Positions 1 to 8,319 of a stretch of 56,268 bases of DNA are shown piece after piece. The stretch is from Nocardioides jensenii JCM 1364 = NBRC 14755 (GTDB lineage Bacteria > Actinomycetota > Actinomycetes > Propionibacteriales > Nocardioidaceae). The stretch is taken from contig NZ_BCRJ01000010.1 of the NCBI RefSeq assembly GCF_001552535.1, positions 1-56,268 on the forward strand, given 5' to 3'. A model generated the notes under the pieces. The model saw only the letters and a program-made list of their open reading frames with translations. It had not been told where the DNA came from and did not search any database. Made by a program: the position numbers and the translations under genes. Each line of letters opens with the position of its first letter. Positions within the stretch are counted from its first letter, which is position 1.

Positions 1-118
1 GCGGTCGGCCCGGAGGCCGATCGTGGGGTGGCGGGTGTCGAGTCACGCGGTGGAGAGCTCATCACCTGCATTGTCGTCATACCCGTACAGGTGTGCCAGA
101 GCACGGCCCAGATACCCG

Positions 119-155
119 GGAGAAACAATTTTCTCCTTCTCCTGTATCTGGAGAA
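119..155. promoter_or_regulatory. overlapping inverted repeats ahead of the FemAB gene
   Basis: GGAGAAA (119-125) can pair with TTTCTCC (130-136). The next TTCTCC (137-142) can instead pair with GGAGAA (150-155). The two hairpins sit end to end, and because the arms are alike they could also re-pair with each other. They lie about 100 bases before the first gene. This could be an operator, a terminator of an upstream gene or an attenuator; the sequence alone does not decide. Confidence 0.3.
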
Positions 156-256
156 CCAGACCCCACTCCTGAGCGTCGGAACACCTGAGGACACCGGGCG
201 GGCGATCGAGCGACGTGGGGGTTCACTCGGCCGCACCGCCCGGTAGCCTCGCCCTC

Positions 257-1417
257 GTGTCTTCCCCCGCTGCCGCCCCGTTGACCGTCCGCACCATCAC
301 GCCCGACGAGCACCTGGCCTTCCTGCGTGAGCAACGCTCAGCGAGCTTCCTGCAGACGCCGGCCTGGGGCGCGGTGAAGGCCGAGTGGAGGCGGGAGTCG
401 ATCGGCTGGTTCCGCGGCGATGAGTTGGCCGGGGCCGCGCTGGTCCTCTACCGACAGCTGCCCAAGGTGAAGCGGTTCCTGGCGTACCTGCCCGAGGGTC
501 CGGTGATCGACTGGAGCGACCCCAACCTGGCCGCCTGGTTGGCGCCGATGGTCACCCACGTGCGCAAGGCCGGCGCGTTCGGCGTCAGGATGGGGCCGCC
601 CGTGGTGACCGTCCGCTGGTCCGCCGCGCAGGTCAAGGAGGGCATCGCCTCGGACGACGTACGCCGGCTCGGCGAGGTCGCTCCCCTCGAGCGCGGGATG
701 GTCGGAGCCGGAGTGGTCAGCCAGCTGAACCAGCTCGGCTGGAGGCTCCAGGTCGCCGAGGGTGGCTTCGCGGCCGGCCAGCCGCAGTTCAACTTCGTGA
801 TCCCGCTGCGTCACGAGGACGGCACCCCCCGCACCGAGGACGAGGTCCTCACGGGGATGAACCAGCAGTGGCGGCGCAACATCAAGAAGGCGGCCAAGGA
901 GGGCGTCGAGGTGGTGCGCGGCACGATCGACGACCTCGCCCTGTTCCACGAGCTCTACGTGCACACCGCCCAGCGCGACCACTTCACCCCGCGGCCCCTG
1001 GGCTACTTCCGGACCATGTTCGAGGCGCTGGGGAGTGAGGGTGGCGAGGACCCGACGGTCGAGATCCGCCTCTACCTGGCCCGGCACGAGGGCGCTCTCG
1101 TCGCCGCGACCATCTGGATCCGGGTCGGGACGCACAGCTGGTACTCCTACGGCGCCTCCTCCACCGAGAAGCGCGAGGTGCGCGGCTCGAACGCCGCCCA
1201 GTGGGCGATGATCCAGGACTCGCTGGCCGCCGGCTGCGACGTCTACGACCTGCGCGGCATCACCGACACGCTCGACTCCGACGACGCCCACGTCGGGCTG
1301 ATCCAGTTCAAGGTCGGCACCGGCGGCGAGGCCGTGGAGTACGCCGGCGAGTGGGACTTCCCGATCAACCGGGCGCTCTACAAGGCGTTCGACCTCTACA
1401 TGCGGAGGCGCTCATGA
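257..1417 (+). CDS. FemAB-type peptidoglycan bridge aminoacyltransferase
   Basis: A protein of about 386 residues of the FemABX/MurM family, which moves an amino acid from aminoacyl-tRNA onto the peptidoglycan stem peptide (lipid II) on the inner face of the membrane. Visible family features are the N-terminal 'SFLQTPAWGAVKAEW' (first GNAT-like half), 'NQQWRRNIKKAAKEGVEV' in the middle, 'LYVHTAQRDHFTPRP', and a C-terminal 'YDLRGITDTLDSDDAHVGL' with a 'FKVGTGGE' segment. I chose the GTG at 257 because homology begins right after it; an in-frame ATG at 215 would add residues of low-complexity character. The stop overlaps the ATG of the next gene by four bases (ATGA), so the two are probably translated together. 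The amino acid transferred cannot be told from sequence. Confidence 0.85.
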   Translation: MSSPAAAPLTVRTITPDEHLAFLREQRSASFLQTPAWGAVKAEWRRESIGWFRGDELAGAALVLYRQLPKVKRFLAYLPEGPVIDWSDPNLAAWLAPMVTHVRKAGAFGVRMGPPVVTVRWSAAQVKEGIASDDVRRLGEVAPLERGMVGAGVVSQLNQLGWRLQVAEGGFAAGQPQFNFVIPLRHEDGTPRTEDEVLTGMNQQWRRNIKKAAKEGVEVVRGTIDDLALFHELYVHTAQRDHFTPRPLGYFRTMFEALGSEGGEDPTVEIRLYLARHEGALVAATIWIRVGTHSWYSYGASSTEKREVRGSNAAQWAMIQDSLAAGCDVYDLRGITDTLDSDDAHVGLIQFKVGTGGEAVEYAGEWDFPINRALYKAFDLYMRRRS

Positions 1418-2457
1418 GCGTCACCCTCTACGTCGACGCGGCCCGGTTCCGCGCCAACCAGCACCGGATTCTGGCCACCCAGCCCGAGCTGGTGCCGGTC
1501 GCGAAGGGCAACGGCTACGGCCTGGGCAACGCCCGCCTCGCCGAAGAGGCCCGCGCCCTGGGCGTCGACACGCTCGCGGTCGGCACGTACGCCGAGCTGC
1601 CCGCGGTGGCCGACCACTTCCCCGCCTCGCTGCTGGTGCTGACCCCGTGGCGTGACTTCGAGGCACCCACCGAGCCGAACCCGCGGGTGATCCACACGGT
1701 CGGTCGGCTCGAGGACCTGAAGGGTCTGTTGGCCCGCGACCCCGAGGCCCGGTTCGTGCTCGAGCGGCTGACCTCGATGCTGCGCCACGGCTTCACCCCG
1801 CGCGAGCTGCGGGCCGCCGGTGACTTCCTGCAGAGCAACGAGTCGGCCGGCTTCGAGGGCATCGCCTTCCACCTGCCGATGGGCGGCGCCTCCCACCTCT
1901 CCGAGGTGCAACGGCTGATGACCGACGCCGTGGCCGCCGGGCTGCCCCCGACCACGATCTGGGTCAGCCACCTGACCGACGCCGAGCTGGCCCAGTTGGG
2001 GCGTTCCTGGCCCGACTACACGATCCGCCCGCGCATCGGCACCGACCTCTGGCTCGGTGACCGCGGCGCCTTCGCGGTGCGAGCCACCGTGCTCGACGCC
2101 CACGAGGTCGAGCGCGGCGACCTGTTCGGCTACCGCGGCCGGGCCGCGCCCAAGACCGGCACCGTCCTGGTGGTCAGCGGCGGTACCGCGCACGGCATCG
2201 GACTCGAGGCCCCGACTGGTGCGAGCACGATCAAGGCCCGAGCCGGGGCGATCGCCCGGGGTGGGCTCGACGCGGCCGGTTTCGTGCGGTCGCCGTACAG
2301 CATCGGCGGCAAGCAGCGACTCTTCGCCGAGCCGCCGCACATGCAGGCCAGCATGCTGTTCGTCCCGCAGGGGGCACCGGTCCCCGCCGTCGGCGACGAG
2401 ATCGACGTGCGCGTGCGCTACACCGCGACCGCGTTCGACCGCGTCGTCATCTCCTGA
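1414..2457 (+). CDS. alanine racemase-like PLP enzyme
   Basis: A protein of 347 residues with the alanine-racemase N-terminal TIM barrel. The PLP-lysine motif is visible as 'PVAKGNGYGLG' near residue 30, the counterpart of VKANAYGHG in Alr. The C-terminal beta domain is shorter and less typical ('DLWLGDRGAFAVRATV', 'YSIGGKQRLFAEPPHMQASM'). The start is fixed by the ATGA overlap with the FemAB gene. The pairing suggests that it supplies or modifies the amino acid used by that transferase, or supports D-alanine synthesis; this is inference. Its divergence from canonical Alr means another amino-acid racemase activity is possible. The 3' end overlaps the converging GT87 gene by about 40 bases. 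Confidence 0.75.
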   Translation: MSVTLYVDAARFRANQHRILATQPELVPVAKGNGYGLGNARLAEEARALGVDTLAVGTYAELPAVADHFPASLLVLTPWRDFEAPTEPNPRVIHTVGRLEDLKGLLARDPEARFVLERLTSMLRHGFTPRELRAAGDFLQSNESAGFEGIAFHLPMGGASHLSEVQRLMTDAVAAGLPPTTIWVSHLTDAELAQLGRSWPDYTIRPRIGTDLWLGDRGAFAVRATVLDAHEVERGDLFGYRGRAAPKTGTVLVVSGGTAHGIGLEAPTGASTIKARAGAIARGGLDAAGFVRSPYSIGGKQRLFAEPPHMQASMLFVPQGAPVPAVGDEIDVRVRYTATAFDRVVIS

Positions 2458-3851
2458 TCACGGGCCCGGACCGGGTCGTGGTGGGGGCGCAGGACGTCGC
2501 GCACCACGATCGCGACCAGATAGAGCTCGCACGCGATGCGCACCGCGATCGCCAGCCAGTAGAACCCCGGGTCGTCGCCGGAGCCCGGCTGCAGGTAGCC
2601 GCCGAGATACCACCACACGCTGGCGAAGTAGAGCAGCTCGCCGGACTGCCAGATGATCTGGTCACGCCAGCGCGGCCGGGCCAGCACTGCCAGCGGCAGG
2701 AGCCAGAGCACGTACTGCGGTGAGTAGACCTTGTTGACCAGCAGGAAGCCGGCCACGATCAGGAACCCGAGCTGGGCCAGCCGCGGCGTCTCCGGGGCGG
2801 CCAGTCCGATCAGCAGCACCAGGGCACACCAGGCGATGAAGAAGATCCAGGAGGACGTGTTGATCTCGTGCCAGCTGAAGGACAGGCCGGCCTGGTCGAG
2901 GACCATCCAGACACTGCCGAGGTCGGCCCCGCGCTTCTCGTTGAAGGTCCAGAACACCTTCCAGGCCGATTCCGAGGAGAGGTACGCCGGCGCGTTGGCC
3001 AGCACCCAGGCGAACCCGGCCGAGACGGTGACCTTGAGCAGGTCGGGCAACCTGCGTTGTCGCACGCAGATGATCAGCAGACCGCCGATCAGGAACAACG
3101 GGTAGAGCTTGGTGGCCGTGCCCAGGCCGATCATCACCCCGGTGAGCACCGGTCTGTCACGCGACCACGCCCAGAGCGCGCCGGCGACCAACGCCACCGC
3201 GAGCAGGTCCCAGTTCACCAGGGCGTTGAACAGCAACGCCGGTGACAGCGCGAAGAGGGCGGCGTCCCAGGGCCGGTGGCGATGGGTGCGGGCCAGGAAC
3301 CAGGCGGTGAGCAGGGTGGCCAGGCCCAACAGCACCGCACTGACCGCGACGTACGTCGTGAGCTCGTCGAGCACGTCCGGGTCGGCGTACAGGTCCCCGA
3401 GCGGCAGCTGCGATCTCGCCGAGACGTCGGGGGAGCCACTGACCCAGTGCGTGGCCCAGGCCGCGCCCCACGCGAAGTAGGAGATGCCGACCGGGTACTC
3501 CATCACGTCGAAGCGGGCCCGGGACTCCTCGTCGGAGGTGTAGGGCCAGTTCAGCTCGACGAACCCGCGGCCGACGTACAGGTAGGGCAGGTCGGAGTAG
3601 CACATCTGGGCATACCGGTCCTGGCCGTTCATCCAGTTCTCGGAGTAGCAGGGACCCTTCTGCACCATGCCGAGCGCGAAGACCACCGCGGCCATCGCCA
3701 GGATCACCCGCACCGGGGTCCACCAGCGGTGCGGGGCCGCGTGCTCGCCGACGGGGCCGCCGACGCTCTCGCTCAGCGCCGCGGCGACCGAGTCCTCACG
3801 GGTCGGGGCAGCCACGTCCTGAGGGTGGGACTCAGAATCGGGAGGGCTCAC
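2418..3851 (-). CDS. GT87-family (DUF2029) membrane mannosyltransferase-like protein
   Basis: A polytopic membrane protein of 477 residues. A hydrophilic N-terminus (about 45 residues) is followed by a first membrane helix ('VILAMAAVVFALGMV'), an external loop with several Trp, Tyr and Cys residues ('GPCYSENWMNGQDRYAQMCYSDLPYLY'-like), and about nine more helices. The loop after helix 1 and motifs such as 'GLGTATKLYPLFLIGGLL' are typical of GT87 polyprenol-phosphate-mannose-dependent transferases. It lies six bases after the PBP gene on the same strand, so the two are probably one operon. The same order (ponA1 followed by an integral membrane protein) is known in Mycobacterium (Rv0050-Rv0051), next to ino1 and a PadR gene as here. 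The acceptor is unknown. Confidence 0.8.
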   Translation of the reverse strand: MSPPDSESHPQDVAAPTREDSVAAALSESVGGPVGEHAAPHRWWTPVRVILAMAAVVFALGMVQKGPCYSENWMNGQDRYAQMCYSDLPYLYVGRGFVELNWPYTSDEESRARFDVMEYPVGISYFAWGAAWATHWVSGSPDVSARSQLPLGDLYADPDVLDELTTYVAVSAVLLGLATLLTAWFLARTHRHRPWDAALFALSPALLFNALVNWDLLAVALVAGALWAWSRDRPVLTGVMIGLGTATKLYPLFLIGGLLIICVRQRRLPDLLKVTVSAGFAWVLANAPAYLSSESAWKVFWTFNEKRGADLGSVWMVLDQAGLSFSWHEINTSSWIFFIAWCALVLLIGLAAPETPRLAQLGFLIVAGFLLVNKVYSPQYVLWLLPLAVLARPRWRDQIIWQSGELLYFASVWWYLGGYLQPGSGDDPGFYWLAIAVRIACELYLVAIVVRDVLRPHHDPVRARDQEMTTRSNAVAV

Positions 3852-3857
3852 CCTGGC

Positions 3858-6155
3858 TCATTCGCTCCGGGTGGCCGACTGCCGCGGCTTCGTGCCGTTT
3901 CCGTTGCCGTTGCCGGTGTCGCCACTCGCGGGATCGCTCGGGCAGTTGAGGACGGTGCAGGGCTCACCCGGGTCGCTCGTCGGCGGATCGGTGGTCGGCG
4001 GCGTCGTCGTCGGCGGGGTGGTGGTCGGCGGCGCGGACGTCGTCGGCTTGTCCGTCGGCTTCTCGGACTTCGTCTTCGACGGCTTCGGCTTCTCGGACTT
4101 CTTCGGCGGCGGGGGCGGCGGCGGCACGTAGGGGGCGTGGCCCTCGTCGGGCGCCTCACCGTCGACGAAGACCGGCTCCGGGAAGTACTCGACCTCCTTG
4201 CCGTCCATCAGGCGGCTCATGATCGCGGTCCAGGTCTGGGTCGGGTACGTCGCCCCGTAGAACGGCTCGAGGTAGCCCTCGAGACTCTCGTTGCCCTTGC
4301 CGCGCACGTACATCACGGCCGTGGCCATCTGCGGGGTGTAGCCCACGAACCACGAGGACGACACGTTGTCGTCGGCGTTCGTCGCCGTGCCGGTCTTGCC
4401 CGCGGCGGGACGGCCGAGCGACTGGGCGTTGGCACCGGTGCCGTTCGTGACCACCTCCTGCAGCGCGTAGGAGACGTCGGCGGCGATGTCCTCGTCGAGC
4501 ACCCGCTTGGTGTGCACCTTGTGGCGGTAGAGCTCGGTGCCGTCGCGGTCCTCGACCCTCTCGATCATGTAGACCGGTGCGGCCTCACCGCCGTTGGCGA
4601 TCGTGGCGTAGGCGTTGGCCATGTTGATCGGGCTGACCGTCGCCGAACCGAGCGCGATGCCGGAGTTGGCCTGCAGCCCCGGGGAGTCGCGCAGGTTGTC
4701 CATCGTCCCCTCGCGCTTCTTCCACTTCGGGATGCCCATCGCGTTGGCCATGTCGAGGATCTTCTGCGGGCCGTCGGGCATGGAGTCGGTCAGGTCGGCG
4801 TACACCGTGTTGATGGACTCCTCGGTGCCCTTGATCAGGTTGACCGACGACCCGTAGTCGGTGCCCTGGCCGTCAGGGCCGGTGCCCTCGTTGCGGGGGC
4901 CCTTGGTGCCGTTCTCGAAGTAGAACGGCGAGTTGCCGTCGAAGGTGTCCTTGAGGGAGAAGCCGGCCTGGATGCCCGCGGCCAGCGCGAACGGCTTGAA
5001 CGACGACCCGGGCTGGCCGCCGGAGACGGCCCAGTTGATCTGGGACTTCAGGTAGTCCTGGCCGCCGTAGAAGCTGCGCAGGGCACCGGTTCCGGGTTCG
5101 ACGCTGGCGCTCGCGACGTGGAGCTGCTTGAGGCCGTCGGGACGCGCCTCGGCGATGCCTTCCTCGGCAGCCGCCATCGCACTCTTGTCGAGGGTGGTGG
5201 TCACCTTCAGTCCACCGCCGTTGATCTGCTGCTCGTCGAAGCCGAGGCGGACCAGCTCCTTCTTGATCATCTCGAGCATGTGGCCGCGTTGGCCGGCGTA
5301 GGACCCTTCGGACTTGATCTTGGGGAACTTCGGCAGCCGGCGCTCGGCCCGGACGGCCTGCTCCTCGGTGATGGAGTTCATGTCGGCCATCTCGCCGAGG
5401 ACGTAGTGGAACCGCTCCAGGAGCGCGGCCCGGTTGGCCTTGCCGTTGGCCGGGTCGAACAGGGTCGGGTTGTTGATCACCGAGGCGAGGACGGCGCTCT
5501 CTCGCAGCTTGAGCTTCTTGGCCGGCTTGTCGAAGAAGGCGTGCGCGGCGGCGTCGATCCCGTAGGCGCCGCGACCGAAGTAGATCGTGTTGAGGTAGCC
5601 CTCGAGGATCTCCTCCTTGCTCTGCTGACGCTGCAGCTTCAAGGAGACGATCGCCTCCTTGACCTTGCGGGTGTAGGAGCGCTCCTGGCTGAGGTAGAGA
5701 ATCTTGACGTACTGCTGGGTGATCGTCGAGGCACCCTGCTGGGCGTTGCCCTTCGCGTTGCTGAACGCGGCCCGGAGGATGCCCTTGGGGTCGATCCCCT
5801 TGTCGGTCCAGAAGCTCTGGTTCTCGGCGGCGACGACGCCGTCCTTGATGCTGTCGGGCATCTCCTCGAGCGAGATCGAGTTGCGGTTCTGTCGGGCGTA
5901 GCGGCCCAGCTCGGTCTTGCCGTCCTGGTAGTAGACGTGGGTCGTCTCGGTCTGGAAGTCGGCGTTCGGGTCGGGGATGTCGATCGTGTTGTAGAGGACG
6001 ACGAACGCGATCGCGCCGATCAGCACCAGCACGAGACCGCTGATCGAGGTCCACTTGAGCGTCTTCTTCACGCGTCGCTTCAGCGGTGTCTCCTCGGGCT
6101 TCTTCGCGGATGTCTGCTTCGGCGAAGAGGCACCGGCTTTGCGCTTTCCAGTCAC
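3858..6155 (-). CDS. ponA: bifunctional class A penicillin-binding protein
   Basis: A protein of 765 residues that polymerises and cross-links peptidoglycan outside the membrane. A basic cytoplasmic N-terminus precedes one membrane helix (about 37-57). The GT51 transglycosylase domain (about 80-250) shows the catalytic Glu111 in 'AAENQSFWTDKGI' (EN instead of the usual ED), 'GASTITQQYVK' (141-151) and 'RKVKEAIVSLKLQ'. The transpeptidase domain has SSFK (384-387, catalytic Ser384), SIN (447-449) and KTGT (587-590). The tail from about 675 is Pro/Thr/Lys-rich ('PPTTTPPTTTPPTTDPP') and ends in a Cys-containing segment, as in actinobacterial PonA proteins. It is divergent from the PadR gene and shares a 166-base promoter region with it. 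Confidence 0.95.
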   Translation of the reverse strand: MTGKRKAGASSPKQTSAKKPEETPLKRRVKKTLKWTSISGLVLVLIGAIAFVVLYNTIDIPDPNADFQTETTHVYYQDGKTELGRYARQNRNSISLEEMPDSIKDGVVAAENQSFWTDKGIDPKGILRAAFSNAKGNAQQGASTITQQYVKILYLSQERSYTRKVKEAIVSLKLQRQQSKEEILEGYLNTIYFGRGAYGIDAAAHAFFDKPAKKLKLRESAVLASVINNPTLFDPANGKANRAALLERFHYVLGEMADMNSITEEQAVRAERRLPKFPKIKSEGSYAGQRGHMLEMIKKELVRLGFDEQQINGGGLKVTTTLDKSAMAAAEEGIAEARPDGLKQLHVASASVEPGTGALRSFYGGQDYLKSQINWAVSGGQPGSSFKPFALAAGIQAGFSLKDTFDGNSPFYFENGTKGPRNEGTGPDGQGTDYGSSVNLIKGTEESINTVYADLTDSMPDGPQKILDMANAMGIPKWKKREGTMDNLRDSPGLQANSGIALGSATVSPINMANAYATIANGGEAAPVYMIERVEDRDGTELYRHKVHTKRVLDEDIAADVSYALQEVVTNGTGANAQSLGRPAAGKTGTATNADDNVSSSWFVGYTPQMATAVMYVRGKGNESLEGYLEPFYGATYPTQTWTAIMSRLMDGKEVEYFPEPVFVDGEAPDEGHAPYVPPPPPPPKKSEKPKPSKTKSEKPTDKPTTSAPPTTTPPTTTPPTTDPPTSDPGEPCTVLNCPSDPASGDTGNGNGNGTKPRQSATRSE

Positions 6156-6285
6156 GTGCGGGTCTCCGTGGGGGTGCGTCGTACCGCCGGGGGCACGGGT
6201 ACGTCATGGGCCGATGGGAAAGAGTACGCGGCCCACCCTGGTTCACCCCGATCTGCGACGCGCAACACCCCGCGTTCACCCGCAG

Positions 6286-6315
6286 TTTCACGTGTCGGCG
6301 ATATATCGCTACGAT
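6286..6315 (+). promoter_or_regulatory. PadR promoter with 12-bp palindrome in the spacer
   Basis: A -35-like TTTCAC (6286-6291) and a -10-like TACGAT (6310-6315) are 18 bases apart. The spacer ends in a perfect palindrome GCGATATATCGC (6298-6309). The expected transcription start is at about 6322, which is the GTG start codon of the PadR gene, so the mRNA would be leaderless. PadR proteins commonly repress their own promoter through such palindromes; that it does so here is inference. Confidence 0.5.
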
Positions 6316-6321
6316 AGGTCG

Positions 6322-6897
6322 GTGGCAAGGCGCGGAGAGACGATCGAGCTGGCAGTCCTGGGACTGCTGCACGAGTCACCCATGCACGGATACGAGCTCC
6401 GCAAGCGCCTGAACCTGATGCTCGGATGGGGGCGGGTGCTCTCCTACGGCTCTCTCTACCCGGCGCTGAAGAAGATGCTGCGCTCCTCGTGGATCGAGGA
6501 ACGCACCGTCACCGTCAAACCGGGAGCCGTGGTCAGCCGGCGGCCCCGGATCGTCTATCAGTTGACCGAGACCGGTGATCGCGAGTTCATCCGGTTGATG
6601 TCGGAGGTCGGTCCCACGGCGTGGGAGGACGACAACTTCGACATCCGGTTCGCCTTCTTCGGGCGCACCGACATGGAGATCCGTCTCCGCGTGCTGGAAG
6701 GTCGGCGTACCCGTCTCCAGGAGCGGCTCGACAGGGTCCAGTCCCAGCTGGCCCTGACCCAGAAGGAGATGGACCAGTACGCCTCCGAGCTGCAGCGTCA
6801 CGGCGTCGAGTCGGTGGAACGCGAGGTCCGCTGGCTCTCCGACCTCATCAACGCCGAGCGGAACCAGCAGCAACCACCGGTCGAACCACAGACCTGA
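6322..6897 (+). CDS. PadR-family transcriptional regulator
   Basis: A protein of 191 residues. The N-terminal winged helix of the PadR family is clear: 'ETIELAVLGLLHESPMHGYELRKRL' followed by 'SYGSLYPALKKMLRSSWIEE'. The C-terminal helices (about 120-180, 'RLQERLDRVQSQLALTQKEM') form the usual dimerisation coiled coil. It starts at a GTG with no leader, directly behind a promoter-like sequence containing a palindrome. It lies 105 bases upstream of ino1, the same pair as Rv0047c-Rv0046c in Mycobacterium, so a role in controlling inositol synthesis or the divergent ponA is likely but unproven. Confidence 0.9.
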   Translation: MARRGETIELAVLGLLHESPMHGYELRKRLNLMLGWGRVLSYGSLYPALKKMLRSSWIEERTVTVKPGAVVSRRPRIVYQLTETGDREFIRLMSEVGPTAWEDDNFDIRFAFFGRTDMEIRLRVLEGRRTRLQERLDRVQSQLALTQKEMDQYASELQRHGVESVEREVRWLSDLINAERNQQQPPVEPQT

Positions 6898-7002
6898 GCA
6901 CCACCAGCACCACCCGAGCAAGACAGCACGAGCAGTCAGCAGGAACAAGCAGGACAGGCCCGAGGGCAGCATGCCCCGTCAAGAGCAGGAAGAGGAAACC
7001 GA

Positions 7003-8085
7003 ATGGGTTCGGTACGCGTAGCAATCGTGGGAGTCGGCAACTGCGCCACCTCCCTGGTCCAGGGCGTCGAGTACTACAAGGACGCCGACCCGGAGAGCAC
7101 GGTCCCCGGGCTGATGCACGTGAAGTTCGGCGACTACCACGTCTCGGACGTCGAGTTCGTCGCCGCCTTCGACGTCGACGCCAAGAAGGTCGGCTTCGAC
7201 CTCTCCGAGGCCACCCAGGCCTCCGAGAACAACACCATCAAGATCGCCGACGTCCCGCCCACGGGCGTCATCGTCCAGCGTGGCCCGACGCTCGACGGTC
7301 TGGGCAAGTACTACCTCGAGACCATCGACCAGTCGGATGCCGAGCCGGTCGACGTGGTGCAGGTGCTCAAGGACAACAAGGTCGACGTCCTCGTCTCCTA
7401 CCTGCCGGTCGGGTCCGAAGAGGCCGACAAGTTCTACGCCCAGTGCGCCATCGACGCGAAGGTCGCCTTCGTCAACGCGCTGCCGGTCTTCATCGCCTCC
7501 GACCCCGTGTGGGCCAAGAAGTTCGAGGACGCCGGCGTCCCGATCGTCGGTGACGACATCAAGTCGCAGGTCGGCGCGACCATCACGCACCGCGTGATGG
7601 CCAAGCTGTTCGAGGACCGCGGCGTGACGCTGGACCGCACCTACCAGCTCAACGTCGGCGGCAACATGGACTTCAAGAACATGCTCGAGCGCGAGCGCCT
7701 GGAGTCCAAGAAGGTCTCCAAGACCCAGGCCGTCACGTCCAACCTGACCGGCTCCCTGGCCGGCCTCAAGGACAGCCGCAACGTCCACATCGGTCCTTCG
7801 GACTACGTGGCCTGGCTCGACGACCGCAAGTGGGCCTACGTCCGCCTCGAGGGTCGCGCCTTCGGTGACGTTCCGCTGAACCTCGAGTACAAGCTCGAGG
7901 TCTGGGACTCCCCGAACAGCGCCGGCATCATCATCGACGCGGTGCGTGCCGCCAAGATCGCCAAGGACCGCGGTCACGGCGGTCCGGTGATCCCCGCCTC
8001 GGCCTACCTGATGAAGTCCCCGCCGGTCCAGATCGAGGACACCGAGGGTCGCATCCAGCTTGAGAAGTTCATCGCCGGCGAGTGA
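7003..8085 (+). CDS. ino1: inositol-1-phosphate synthase
   Basis: A protein of 360 residues, the actinobacterial form of myo-inositol-1-phosphate synthase. It converts glucose-6-phosphate to inositol-1-phosphate with NAD, the first step toward phosphatidylinositol and mycothiol. The N-terminal Rossmann motif '[18 protein letters not shown]', '[19 protein letters not shown]', the catalytic-domain '[17 protein letters not shown]' and '[12 protein letters not shown]' are all present. A ribosome site (AGGAAA) lies just before the ATG. Inositol supply links it to the mannosyltransferase-like gene upstream and to thiol redox defence downstream (trxAB). It is followed by a strong hairpin at 8103-8134. 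Confidence 0.97.
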   Translation: MGSVRVAIVGVGNCATSLVQGVEYYKDADPESTVPGLMHVKFGDYHVSDVEFVAAFDVDAKKVGFDLSEATQASENNTIKIADVPPTGVIVQRGPTLDGLGKYYLETIDQSDAEPVDVVQVLKDNKVDVLVSYLPVGSEEADKFYAQCAIDAKVAFVNALPVFIASDPVWAKKFEDAGVPIVGDDIKSQVGATITHRVMAKLFEDRGVTLDRTYQLNVGGNMDFKNMLERERLESKKVSKTQAVTSNLTGSLAGLKDSRNVHIGPSDYVAWLDDRKWAYVRLEGRAFGDVPLNLEYKLEVWDSPNSAGIIIDAVRAAKIAKDRGHGGPVIPASAYLMKSPPVQIEDTEGRIQLEKFIAGE

Positions 8086-8102
8086 CTCACTGACACCACA
8101 GA

Positions 8103-8134
8103 ACCGCCGCTCATCCTTCGGGGTGGGCGGCGGT
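8103..8134 (+). terminator. hairpin terminator after ino1
   Basis: ACCGCCGCTCATCC and GGGTGGGCGGCGGT pair almost completely around a TTCG tetraloop, 18 bases after the ino1 stop. No long T run follows, as is usual for high-GC actinobacterial terminators. Confidence 0.7.
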
Positions 8135-8167
8135 CCTCATTTCCCCACCACTCGTGCGTTCTGGTGT

Positions 8168-8304
8168 CGCGAGTTGTTGATTTTCGTTCTTCGAGTTGTT
8201 TGTTTTCGTACGTCGACGCGGTACGTCGTACCGATCGCGAACGGAAATCGCCGACTCAACTGACGAAGATCAACAACTCGACGCGCGAAACTCAACAACT
8301 CGTG
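8168..8304. repeat. dyad-symmetric intergenic repeat with four CGAGTTGTT motifs
   Basis: Two forward copies (CGAGTTGTTGA at 8170 and CGAGTTGTTTG at 8192) and two inverted copies (TCAACAACTCG at 8270-8280 and 8292-8302) lie in the convergent gap between ino1 and the aminotransferase gene. Each pair is spaced by exactly 22 bases, and the whole is symmetric about position 8236. The arms match over about 40 bases (8168-8211 against 8261-8304), including the TTTCG and CTTCG stretches. The element is visibly poorer in GC than the flanking genes. It could be a MITE-like or REP-like element or a large hairpin or protein array; no gene is seen in it. Confidence 0.75.
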
Positions 8305-8319
8305 ACGTCACCCCACGAC

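Noticed and set aside
3276..6317. Open frame of about 1000 codons on the plus strand opposite the PBP and GT87 genes
   Set aside because: It is an antisense shadow: repetitive Arg/Gly/Val composition, no motif, and the minus-strand genes have clear domains.
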